This document shows, piece after piece, positions 52,395 to 61,427 of a stretch of 64,000 nt of DNA. The stretch covers positions 1 through 64,000 of the forward strand of contig CBFHWU010000024.1 of assembly GCA_965659665.1 (NCBI GenBank), read 5' to 3'. Made by a program: the position numbers and the translations under genes. Every line of letters starts with the position of its first letter. Position 1 is the first letter of the stretch. The notes beneath the pieces were generated by a model. The model was not told the origin of the DNA, ran no database searches, and saw only the letters and a list, made by a program, of their open reading frames with translations. This stretch comes from CBFHWU01 sp965659665 (GTDB taxonomy: Bacteria; Bacteroidota; Bacteroidia; Flavobacteriales; Flavobacteriaceae).

Positions 52395-55300
52395 ATGAAA
52401 TATCGTTTAACCTCAATGATAACACTGTTGTCATTATTATTCGTTCAAAATACTTTTGCACAAATTAAAATAGAAGGAACGGTAACCGAACTAACGGGAC
52501 CACTTCCAGGAGCCACCGTTACGATAAAAAACACCACAAAAGGAACCGTAACAGATTTTGACGGTCATTATTCTATTGAAGCCAAACAAGGAGACGTACT
52601 CGTTTTTAGTTTTTTAGGACATAAAACGAATGAAAGAGTAGTAAAGGCTTCTTCCAAAACTATTAAGATTGATGTATTTCTTGAAGAAGACAGCGATACC
52701 TTAGATGAGGTAGTGCTCACTTATCATGGAGTAAAAAGAGAGCAAAAAGCCTTGGGTTTTGGTGTGACAAAAATTACCTCAGCAGAAATAGAACATAAAG
52801 CAGAAGTTGATTTGACCAACTCATTGCAGGGTAAAATATCAGGATTGGAAATTATTCAGACTTCAGGAGAAACGGGAGCCGAAAGTACCGTTTTAATTCG
52901 ATCAAGCTTGTCCATAACACAAGAAAGCGGAGGAAACAGTGCCTTAATTATTTTAGACGACGTTCCTTACACCGGGGACTTGTTAGACATTGATCCAAAT
53001 AGCGTAAAAAACATTACTGTACTAAAAGGGTTAAATGCTACTTTGGAATACGGCACCGATGGAAGAAATGGAGTTATCATTGTTGAAACCCATAACGGAA
53101 CACCTGTTTTAGGGGAAGAAAAAATGACGATTTCTTTTTCTCGTACAGATTTTATAAATAGCATATCCAACCTTCCTAAATATCAAAACCGATATGGTGC
53201 AGGAGAAAGAAACGCATACGAATTAGATATTAATTCCAATAATTGGGGACCACGATTCGGAACACTTGAAAGTGTGAACTCGCTTCTGGTGGATTACCCT
53301 CAAGACTATCCCGTACGGTCCCAACAATCCATTCCTTATGAAGCTGTTCCAGATAATATATCAAAGTTATTTAAAAACGAACACGGGAATTTGACTTCTT
53401 TTAGGCTTGCAAACACGAATAGCAAATCAGCAATTAATTTCTCTTTAGCTTATGCAAACGAAGGTGGAGTTATTGGAAAAAACAAACTGGAACGCTATAA
53501 TATGGGTTTGGGAGCAGCGATTAAGATTAGTGATCAATTAGATGTTAATTTAGGGATAGATTACTCTAACAGAGCTACAGTCAGACAAAGCAGCAATATT
53601 TTTGAACGAATATTATTCTTGCCAAGAAATATAGATTTAACAACCATACCCTATCAAAATGCAGAGGGTCAAAATGTGTATTACCAAGAAGATATAAACA
53701 ACCCGTTATGGCTCATTAACAATTCAGCAAATGAAAGCAAGCGAAATAGAGTCTCGACTTATCTTGGATTAGCATATGATTTTAAGGACAATTTTTCTGC
53801 TAGTTATCGTATTGGAGCTACCATTAGCGAATCAACCCTCTTTATGTACTCAAACAAAGGGGGCGTAGGAGATGGACATATGAACGGGTTTTTGGCTTTG
53901 GAAAACGACATCGAGACTGTTTTGGATCAAAGGATAGTAGTTGACGCTTCGTTTGATCTTTCAGAAAGAATTGGACTTACGAGCTTCTTTGGTGCTCATT
54001 CTAAAATAAATATCGATGAACACAACGGCTCAGAGTCGTTAAACCAAATAACCTACGGATTTAACAGACCTAATAACTTTACCGAGAACAATGTATATTA
54101 TTCCTCGAGTGATAAAAACATTTTTGGTGTTTATGCACAAGCGACTTTAGATTATCAAGATTATGTGTATTTGACCCTTTCAGCCAGAAACGATTGGGCT
54201 TCAACATTAGAACCAGAAAACAGAAGTATTTTTTATCCAAGTATTTCTATTTCGTTCTTACCCTTAGAGGCTTTAGGTTTTAAATCGAAAACGATTAATT
54301 ATCTGAAATTAAGAGGCTCAAGAGCAGAATCTGTAGGGTTTCCTGGTGTGTACAGAACAAGACAAGGGTTTCTTGGAGACCCAAACGGGTTTGTCGATAG
54401 AAATTCAAATAATTTTATAACACATTTTAGAGAGGAATTTTTCTCCAATTCAAACTTAAAGCCAGAGCTGCACAGAGAGTATGAGTTTGGAGTTGAAGCT
54501 AAATTTTTTAATAGCCGATTAGAGTTAGAAGGCTCGTTATACGAACGAAGGTCATTTGATCAATTAACCTTTGTCAATATAGATCCAGCCAATGGTTACT
54601 CTAGTTCGTTAGTTAATTTAGGCCGTGTAGACACGAAAGGAATTGAGATCGATTTAAGTGGTGTTGTTTTTCAAACCAAAAACCTTCGCTGGTATATTAG
54701 AAATACCTTTACAACCTTTAAAACAGAGGTCATTGAACTCTTTCAGGAAGAAGTTGAACTATCGGGAGGAAGGCTTGCACGAGTTGGAGAACCATTAGGG
54801 GTTATTAAAGGAAGTTATGCTTTGACCGATGAGGAAGGAAATTTTTTGATTGATCCCGGAACAGGTAAAATAATTAGCAGTGATGAAGTAAATATTCCCA
54901 CTGTGTTACCTGAAAGAATCATCGCTGACCCTACCCCTGATTGGAGAGCAAGCTCTATTCATTACTTTTCTTATAAGAACCTAACTCTTGGGATTCAGTT
55001 TGAGCATACTCAAGGGGGAACAGATAAGTCTACCTATGCAGAAAACTTAATTTCTAAAGGGGTCACAAAAGACACAGAGAATCGTGAGGGTAGTTATGTC
55101 ATTGATGGAGTTTTTGGTGATCCCGAAACAGGGCTTCCCATCTTAAATGAAGATAGGCAAACCATACCTAATTCCGTACAAATAACAGCTCATGAGCTTT
55201 ATATCAAAAACTATTTTGAACCTGACACCAATAACCTGTACGATACAACGGTATCTCGAATTAGAGAATTATCCTTAGAGTATGAACTGGGGAAAAAGAT

Positions 55301-55475
55301 CCTTTCAAAACTTCCTTTAGACAGAATGAGTCTTAAATTTAGCGCGAGAAACGTCTTTTATCACGCCCCCGATTTTCCTAGATATACCAATATTGACCCC
55401 TCGATTAGCTCTAGAAACGTTATGACGAACCCCACCACAAAAAGGTATGGACTCAGTATAATCGGATATTTTTAA
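52395..55475 (+). CDS. SusC/RagA-type TonB-linked outer-membrane protein (1026 aa)
   Basis: Outer-membrane import channel. A signal peptide (LLSLLFVQNTFAQ) is followed by a carboxypeptidase-D-like domain (IEGTVTELTGPLPGATVTIK, GTVTDFDGHYSI), then the TonB-box-containing segment TLDEVVLTYHGVKREQKALG near residue 103, the plug domain (GKISGLEIIQTSGETGAEST, ALIILDDVPYTGD) and a beta-barrel ending in an aromatic residue (YGLSIIGYF). Substrates are taken up with the SusD partner and TonB energy. It heads a five-gene lipoprotein set and is probably under the divergent LuxR-type regulator. Substrate unknown. Confidence 0.95.
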   Translation: MKYRLTSMITLLSLLFVQNTFAQIKIEGTVTELTGPLPGATVTIKNTTKGTVTDFDGHYSIEAKQGDVLVFSFLGHKTNERVVKASSKTIKIDVFLEEDSDTLDEVVLTYHGVKREQKALGFGVTKITSAEIEHKAEVDLTNSLQGKISGLEIIQTSGETGAESTVLIRSSLSITQESGGNSALIILDDVPYTGDLLDIDPNSVKNITVLKGLNATLEYGTDGRNGVIIVETHNGTPVLGEEKMTISFSRTDFINSISNLPKYQNRYGAGERNAYELDINSNNWGPRFGTLESVNSLLVDYPQDYPVRSQQSIPYEAVPDNISKLFKNEHGNLTSFRLANTNSKSAINFSLAYANEGGVIGKNKLERYNMGLGAAIKISDQLDVNLGIDYSNRATVRQSSNIFERILFLPRNIDLTTIPYQNAEGQNVYYQEDINNPLWLINNSANESKRNRVSTYLGLAYDFKDNFSASYRIGATISESTLFMYSNKGGVGDGHMNGFLALENDIETVLDQRIVVDASFDLSERIGLTSFFGAHSKINIDEHNGSESLNQITYGFNRPNNFTENNVYYSSSDKNIFGVYAQATLDYQDYVYLTLSARNDWASTLEPENRSIFYPSISISFLPLEALGFKSKTINYLKLRGSRAESVGFPGVYRTRQGFLGDPNGFVDRNSNNFITHFREEFFSNSNLKPELHREYEFGVEAKFFNSRLELEGSLYERRSFDQLTFVNIDPANGYSSSLVNLGRVDTKGIEIDLSGVVFQTKNLRWYIRNTFTTFKTEVIELFQEEVELSGGRLARVGEPLGVIKGSYALTDEEGNFLIDPGTGKIISSDEVNIPTVLPERIIADPTPDWRASSIHYFSYKNLTLGIQFEHTQGGTDKSTYAENLISKGVTKDTENREGSYVIDGVFGDPETGLPILNEDRQTIPNSVQITAHELYIKNYFEPDTNNLYDTTVSRIRELSLEYELGKKILSKLPLDRMSLKFSARNVFYHAPDFPRYTNIDPSISSRNVMTNPTTKRYGLSIIGYF

Positions 55476-55499
55476 TATAGACTTTAACAAATTGAAAAG

Positions 55500-57188
55500 A
55501 TGAAATTTAAACAGATGAAAAAATATATTTTACTCTTCGTGATAAGCACTACCATTTTTTTGGGATTCAATGCATGTGACCAGTTAACTGATTTAGATTT
55601 GTTAGATGATCCAGATAAATTAAAAGATGATCAAGCCAATCCTGATTTTATTTTAAATCAAATTCAACTGAATTTTTCAAGCACAATCGGAAAATTTAGT
55701 GAAAAGACAAATACAATTATGAGGTATGAATCGATGAAGGAAACCTATTTTTCTGAAGCTGATGACAAAAAAATGAATAGTGTTTGGAAAGGAGTCTATA
55801 AAAACAAAGACTACCTAATATTTTTAGAAGAACTTGTTGCTGAAGACCCAACCTTTCTTTTACATCTAGCAGTAGCAACGGTACTCAATGTATATGAGTT
55901 TGCCGTGCTGGTAGATTATTTAGGAGACATTCCCTACAACAATATAGATCCTTTAAAAAACTTTAGCCCTCCTCTTGAAGAAGATCAAGTTGTTTATGCA
56001 AACTTATTAGAACAAATAGATGAAGCTATTCAGGATTTTGATTTAATTATGGAAGAGAACACGAACAATGTAAAAGATTTAGGAAAGGACTTTTTTTATG
56101 ACAACAATGTGTTATTGTGGAAAAAACTTGCTAACTCTCTTAAATTAAAAATGCTTATCAACATTGGAGATAGTGCGTTAACAGACATTGAGGCGCTGCT
56201 CAGTGATGAAGAAGCTTTACTCAATGAAGGTGAGGATTTTCAGTTTGATTTTTCCACAGAAGAAATTATAGTCGATAGTAGACACCCTCTTTATGTGAGC
56301 TGGTATACTGAAGAAGGCCATAATGATTATATAGGAAATTATTTTATATCGTTACTCAAAGATGCTAAAACCGAGCCTGACCCTAGGTTAAGATATTATT
56401 TGTACCGTCAAACTTCGGGATCAACGGATGAATTACCCTGTTCGACGAGCCCTATCCATGACTATTGTGCGGTGGGTGACAGCTATTTGGGCAGAGACCA
56501 TGGCGATGACTCTTCTGCTTCTTCTGACCTTCTTGATTCAAGAACGATTTATGGGCGTTATCCCGTAGGAGGAATCTTTGATGCCAATGTTCCAATACCC
56601 GTTAGGGTACTACAGCGACAAGAAAACATTATCCCTTCGTTAAAGGGAGCAGGTATACAACCCATTTTATTGTCTTCGTATGTACAGTTTTTAAAGGCTG
56701 AAGCGATACTCCGATTAGGGGCATCAGGGGAGGCGAGATTTTTTTTAGAGGCAGGAATTCGACAATCCATAAACAAAGTGATAAAGATTGAACCGACAAT
56801 TACCGATTTGACGGAATATGGCTATGATGATGACGATGATGATTTTCAAGAACTTGTGAAAGAAATCATAACGGATCAAGAAGATATTGACAACTATGTA
56901 GAAGAAGTTCTTGAGGAGTTTGAAAACACCTCAGAACAGTCTAAACTTGATATTGTGATTCGAGAGTATTATTTGGCAGCTTTTGGAAATTCAATTGAAG
57001 CTTATACAGCCTATAAAAGAACAGGACTTCCCTTAGGAATTCAATTACCAATCAGAGGGTTAACAGCCCCTTTCCCAAGAACATTTAGCTTACCCGAAGA
57101 CGCCGTGAACAGAAATGTTAATATAGAACAACGAACGATTACCAATCAAGTGTTTTGGGATAAGAACCCGCCTAATTTTATTAATTAG
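55500..57188 (+). CDS. SusD/RagB-like nutrient-binding lipoprotein (562 aa)
   Basis: Surface lipoprotein partner of SusC. The signal sequence ends in a lipobox (GFNAC, Cys near residue 26). The start at 55500 may be five codons upstream of an alternative Met. The TPR-like SusD body has NPDFILNQIQLNFSSTIGKF and EFAVLVDYLGDIPYNNIDPL near residue 140; the latter matches the GDIPY motif of the SusD-like type 2 group. An acidic tract (YGYDDDDDDFQE) near residue 440 is unusual and might bind a cation. It follows susC by 24 bp. Confidence 0.9.
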   Translation: MKFKQMKKYILLFVISTTIFLGFNACDQLTDLDLLDDPDKLKDDQANPDFILNQIQLNFSSTIGKFSEKTNTIMRYESMKETYFSEADDKKMNSVWKGVYKNKDYLIFLEELVAEDPTFLLHLAVATVLNVYEFAVLVDYLGDIPYNNIDPLKNFSPPLEEDQVVYANLLEQIDEAIQDFDLIMEENTNNVKDLGKDFFYDNNVLLWKKLANSLKLKMLINIGDSALTDIEALLSDEEALLNEGEDFQFDFSTEEIIVDSRHPLYVSWYTEEGHNDYIGNYFISLLKDAKTEPDPRLRYYLYRQTSGSTDELPCSTSPIHDYCAVGDSYLGRDHGDDSSASSDLLDSRTIYGRYPVGGIFDANVPIPVRVLQRQENIIPSLKGAGIQPILLSSYVQFLKAEAILRLGASGEARFFLEAGIRQSINKVIKIEPTITDLTEYGYDDDDDDFQELVKEIITDQEDIDNYVEEVLEEFENTSEQSKLDIVIREYYLAAFGNSIEAYTAYKRTGLPLGIQLPIRGLTAPFPRTFSLPEDAVNRNVNIEQRTITNQVFWDKNPPNFIN

Positions 57189-57215
57189 AATGCAAGAACA
57201 AAAAAAACACAACAA

Positions 57216-58427
57216 ATGAAAAAAATAATAACCCTATCAGTATTGGCTTTTTTTGCCTCTTGCTCACAAGAAAAAGATCACGTAAATTCTATCTCTTCAC
57301 CCGGAGGTATAGTATTATTTGAAGATACCGATGTCGAATTTAGAAAAGACTTATTTGGATTAAATGAAAACTCGATAATATTCGAAAAAACAATCGTTGA
57401 CCCCAGAAATACGGTACTCGAGTACACATTAGATGTAGCTTTTGATCATGACTTTGATGCTACGAACTTTGATGTTGTTGTCCAAAATGTGTTAACGGTT
57501 ACAGAATTCCCATCAACACTTCAAATTCCATTAGATATAATTTTAGAAGCATTCAATTTAAGCGTTGAGGATATTGTTGAAGGAATGGAATTTAAATTTT
57601 TTGCCTCTGTTAGAACAGAAGCAGGAGTTTTTACCTCTAATTTGCCTTTTTATAACAATGATGAAGATGGAGTTTTTTATGAAGAAAACACTACAGATCC
57701 TGCTTTACTCCCAACATCTAGTGCCGATGGTATTGTACACGCTATGAACTTTAAAGTTTCATTTTACATTCCACCACCTCCAAAAATAAGAGGTACGTCG
57801 TTTGAAGAGCCATTTGCCCACCCCACTCACGATGGTTATATCCGACCTGATGGGGATGATAGCCTGACAGAGGGGGAACTTTTAAATCAACCGAACTTAC
57901 GCCACGTGATGCACATAGCTAACGGTATTGGCGTTGATGATGAAATAGGATTTAAAAGTGAATTTATTGCACATCCCGATGAAAACGGTTTTTTTGAAGA
58001 GCTTTTAGGAGTAACTTCAGATGCTTCAATACCAGGAAGTTTTATAGACGGACTTCAGGGCTATGAAATAAATGATGTTGATGGAATTTTCAAATTGACT
58101 TTTGATACCGTTCAAGTTCCTGCTGACGTTCAAATGAGTGGTGTTTTGATTGGGGTTTTCTTTAGCGAAGTACGTTGGGAAACAACGGACGCTATTAGAG
58201 CTTATTTCGAAATAGTTAGAAGAGGAAGTACCGAAGTGGAAACAAAGGACCTAGTTAGATTAGCTGGGGCTGAAATTGGAGCTATCTCTGGTAAGTGGAA
58301 TGATTTTGACTCTGGCTATTATGAGGATATCGAATCGTATAAATTAATCGTTGAGGTTAGATTAGACAGTAGTTCAGAGTTTGTATACCTCGATAGGATG
58401 CTTGTTTATAGAGAACGTGAAAACTGA
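57216..58427 (+). CDS. Unrecognised lipoprotein in the SusCD operon (403 aa)
   Basis: The leader MKKIITLSVLAFFASCSQEK has a lipobox with Cys at residue 16. I recognise no domain. Residues 25-170 contain repeated strand patterns (VLEYTLDVAFDHDFDATNFD, FKFFASVRTEAGVFTSNLPF); residues 185-403 contain TSFEEPFAHPTHDGYIRPDG and VRWETTDAIRAYFEIVRRGS, and look like two beta-sandwich domains. The phrase GTSFEEP resembles the start of carbohydrate- or glycan-binding modules in secreted proteins. Its place after susD suggests a surface substrate-binding role like SusE or SusF, but this is inference. Confidence 0.75.
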   Translation: MKKIITLSVLAFFASCSQEKDHVNSISSPGGIVLFEDTDVEFRKDLFGLNENSIIFEKTIVDPRNTVLEYTLDVAFDHDFDATNFDVVVQNVLTVTEFPSTLQIPLDIILEAFNLSVEDIVEGMEFKFFASVRTEAGVFTSNLPFYNNDEDGVFYEENTTDPALLPTSSADGIVHAMNFKVSFYIPPPPKIRGTSFEEPFAHPTHDGYIRPDGDDSLTEGELLNQPNLRHVMHIANGIGVDDEIGFKSEFIAHPDENGFFEELLGVTSDASIPGSFIDGLQGYEINDVDGIFKLTFDTVQVPADVQMSGVLIGVFFSEVRWETTDAIRAYFEIVRRGSTEVETKDLVRLAGAEIGAISGKWNDFDSGYYEDIESYKLIVEVRLDSSSEFVYLDRMLVYREREN

Positions 58428-58499
58428 TAGTAAACAAAAGAAAGCTTTACCGTTACGGAATCGAAAAAAAACAAACCATATAAGGCAAAACAATAACAA

Positions 58500-59756
58500 A
58501 TGAAAAAAAAGAGAACTAAACAATTAACTTTCCGTCAATACATAATGTATGGGATAATTATAGGGGGAGGTATATTTGCTTCTTGCGACACAGAGGATTA
58601 CAGCATCTCAGAAACCGTAACAAAGCCGATTACGATCATTGATGTTGACCCTAAAGAAGGGTTAGCAGGGGATGTTGTAGCCATAACAGGCACCAATTTC
58701 AGCGCCCTAGGATATAATAATAAAGTTCGCTTTAATGGGAAGTTGGCCAGAGTTTTGAGAGTCCAAATTTCTGATGAAACGGAGATCGCTCATTTATTTG
58801 CGAGAATTCCAAGTAACGCTACATTAGGGCCAGTAACGTTATCACATAAAACCTTTTCAGATACTACATCCTATGACTTTAAGCCGATACCAAGCGTCTA
58901 TTTATCCACTCCCAGCCTAGGAAGAGCAGGAACAACAGTTGTGCTTAAAGGAACGGGTTTCAGTGATGATGTTTTAGAAAATAAAGTGTGGTTCGAAGGG
59001 GTTGTAGACCCAGCGATAATAAATGAATCTACAGCCAACACAATGAGTGTAGTTGTTCCGGACGGAGCTCAATCGGGACCCATTAGATTGGAAGTTAAAG
59101 ATCAACCAACAACAAGCACCGTGAATTTTACGGTTTCTGATATTGAAACAATGAGCCTTACGATTCCTATCACATCCGATGCCGAAGAAGCAGAAGGACA
59201 TGGTATTGTTGCTGTCAATAGTAGTGATTTAGAATTTGGAACCTTCGATATTTCAGGAACGCCAGATAATGGAAATCAAACGATAGGACTCGGATTTAAT
59301 TCGTTAGAAATACCTAGAAATGCAACTATAATCAGTGCTGTTATTCAATTTATAGCTGATGTACCAGGAATAGATCCAACCGAAATGACATTTTATGCAG
59401 AAAAAAATGCTCATCCTAGTGATTTTGACTCAAATACGCTCTTTAATATATCAGAAAGAGAAAAAACCTCAGCAAGTGTAGCTTGGAGGATTGCTCCTTG
59501 GCTTTTTGAAGGGGATATGTTGGAGGCCCAAAGAACCGTTAACCTTGCTAGTATCGTCCAAGAAATTGTTGACTTACCTGATTGGACACAAGGAAACACC
59601 ATCAATTTTATTGTAAACCCCTCGGGGTCTAGTGTATACATTAACAGAGAATCCTCAAATATGGGCAGAATCGCAAAGACAATAGAATTTCCTATCATTA
59701 GTGAACAAGGTTACCCTTTGGTCTCGGAATTATATGTAGAATATTATTTGAACTAA
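58500..59756 (+). CDS. IPT/TIG-domain lipoprotein, paralogue 1 (418 aa)
   Basis: A leader with lipobox (GGGIFASC, Cys near residue 29) precedes two IPT/TIG immunoglobulin-like domains: ITIIDVDPKEGLAGDVVAIT then GTNFSALGYNNKVRFNGKLA; and YLSTPSLGRAGTTVVLKGTG then FSDDVLENKVWFEGVVDPAI. The C-terminal 190 residues (SDAEEAEGHGIVAVNSSDLE, IPRNATIISAVIQFIAD, QRTVNLASIVQEIVDLPDWT) form a domain shared with the next gene. TIG domains are common in surface glycan-binding proteins of SusCD loci. It probably extends from the outer membrane and presents the C-terminal domain to the substrate. Confidence 0.85.
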   Translation: MKKKRTKQLTFRQYIMYGIIIGGGIFASCDTEDYSISETVTKPITIIDVDPKEGLAGDVVAITGTNFSALGYNNKVRFNGKLARVLRVQISDETEIAHLFARIPSNATLGPVTLSHKTFSDTTSYDFKPIPSVYLSTPSLGRAGTTVVLKGTGFSDDVLENKVWFEGVVDPAIINESTANTMSVVVPDGAQSGPIRLEVKDQPTTSTVNFTVSDIETMSLTIPITSDAEEAEGHGIVAVNSSDLEFGTFDISGTPDNGNQTIGLGFNSLEIPRNATIISAVIQFIADVPGIDPTEMTFYAEKNAHPSDFDSNTLFNISEREKTSASVAWRIAPWLFEGDMLEAQRTVNLASIVQEIVDLPDWTQGNTINFIVNPSGSSVYINRESSNMGRIAKTIEFPIISEQGYPLVSELYVEYYLN

Positions 59757-59813
59757 AATAAACTTTATTAGAGCTGCAATTGGCAGTGACGATGTAATCA
59801 AAAATTAAAAATC

Positions 59814-61265
59814 ATGAAAACAATTGTTAGGATATCATTAGTCAGCTTGTTAGGGGTTCTTGTTTGGAGCTGTGTAATAGACGCGGATGAAAAAAACGAA
59901 CCCGAAAATGATCAACTTACCCCTATAGTGAGTTCCTTCTCTCCGATAGCAACTAAGGTTTCTTCTCGAGTGGTAATAACAGGAAAAAACTTTAGTAATA
60001 ATATCGAAGAGATAAGGGTTTGGGTGAATGGTGTTGCTTCGGAATTATTGGTGATTGATGCGACCGAGACAATGATAGAAGTAATTGTTCCAGCAAACAC
60101 AAATACAGGGATAATAACCGTTGAAGTAAATGGTGTTTTTGGATCGAGCACAAGCCCACTTAATATAATACAAGTTCCCACCCTTTCTTCCATAAGTCGT
60201 TTGGTAGTAGCTCCTGGTGATATTTTAGAAATAATAGGATTAGGATTCAGCAATATATTAGAAGAAAATATAGTTTATTTTAACGAGTATGCAATCATAC
60301 CCGTTAATTCGAGTCAAACAAATCTTACTGTAGTAATTCCTGATGACTTAATGGGAGGGGAAAACTTGTTGAGTATTTTGGTAGGGGGTGAATTCTCTGA
60401 ACAAATAAAGGTTAACGTTGTTTTAACACCTATTATTCGATCCATAACACCTGAAGGAGGAGTAGCTTCAGGAGATTCTGTAACGATAACAGGAGCAAAC
60501 TTTAGTAGTATCCCAGAAGAAAACCTAGTTTGGTTTAATGACACCCCTGCTATAGTGACGTCATCCACAAGGAATGAATTAATCGTAACAGTTCCTGATG
60601 GAGCCTCTACTGGACTTATTCGCATTGAGGTGGACGGGGGAGTAATTACTACTGAAAATGAATTTATTGTTGCATCATCTCTTATAATACCATTAACTCA
60701 TAGTGATGATGATGTAGAAGAAATCAGTGTTGCTACTGGCGATTACCCCGAAGGGACGATGGATTTAGGAAGCTCAGATTTAGAGTTTGGAGAAATCAGT
60801 AACAATCAGGGATTGATGTCTTCAGGGCTTATCTTTAAAGAGGTTCTTATTCCACAAGGGTCAATAATTCGTAAAGCGTATATTCAGTTTACGGTAGATA
60901 ATGTGGGCTCTAATCATGTCGAAATGACCATCTATGGCGAAAATGTTGATAATCCCCTAAATTATACTTCTGAGCTATTTAATTTAACTTCTCGGATAAG
61001 AACAAATACAAATGCAGTGTGGAATATTCCTCCGTGGGACACCGTTGGAGATAGAGGAGAAGATCAAAGAACAGCTGATTTAAAAGAAATAGTGCAGGAA
61101 ATTGTGGACCGACAAGGTTGGTTTGCGGGGTTCAATATGAACTTTATCTTTATAAATACGGGATTAAGTGCAAGTGCTACAGAAACTTTTGGAGGTAGAG
61201 AGGTAGAAGATTACTCAGAAAGTAAACCATTGGAAACCCCTGAATTAGTGATTTTTTACGAATAG
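59814..61265 (+). CDS. IPT/TIG-domain lipoprotein, paralogue 2 (483 aa)
   Basis: A leader with lipobox (LVWSC, Cys near residue 20) is followed by three IPT/TIG domains: VSSFSPIATKVSSRVVITGK; LSSISRLVVAPGDILEIIGL; IRSITPEGGVASGDSVTITG. Each has the GxNFS or GxGFSN element and a VWxNxxxA or VYFNEYA element. The C-terminal 190 residues (SDDDVEEISVATGDYPEGTM, SSDLEFGE, IPQGSIIRKAYIQFTVD, QRTADLKEIVQEIVDRQGWF) match the C-terminal domain of paralogue 1. One TIG domain more than paralogue 1 suggests a different reach from the surface. Confidence 0.85.
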   Translation: MKTIVRISLVSLLGVLVWSCVIDADEKNEPENDQLTPIVSSFSPIATKVSSRVVITGKNFSNNIEEIRVWVNGVASELLVIDATETMIEVIVPANTNTGIITVEVNGVFGSSTSPLNIIQVPTLSSISRLVVAPGDILEIIGLGFSNILEENIVYFNEYAIIPVNSSQTNLTVVIPDDLMGGENLLSILVGGEFSEQIKVNVVLTPIIRSITPEGGVASGDSVTITGANFSSIPEENLVWFNDTPAIVTSSTRNELIVTVPDGASTGLIRIEVDGGVITTENEFIVASSLIIPLTHSDDDVEEISVATGDYPEGTMDLGSSDLEFGEISNNQGLMSSGLIFKEVLIPQGSIIRKAYIQFTVDNVGSNHVEMTIYGENVDNPLNYTSELFNLTSRIRTNTNAVWNIPPWDTVGDRGEDQRTADLKEIVQEIVDRQGWFAGFNMNFIFINTGLSASATETFGGREVEDYSESKPLETPELVIFYE

Positions 61266-61427
61266 AAAAAACAGTAAAGGAGAAGTCAGGACTCATAAAA
61301 AACATAAAAAAACATTAACTCTACAGGGTGTGTTAGCACAATTTGTTAGTGTTAAAAAAGGGTAAAATATTTCAGCCATTTGTAGCTGGTGATATAGTTG
61401 ACATAAAAACCAAAACATTGACGAATC

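Noticed and set aside
57898..57910. CACGTG near 57903 as a third parS-like site
   Set aside because: Only the central six bases match; the GTTC and GAAC arms are missing.
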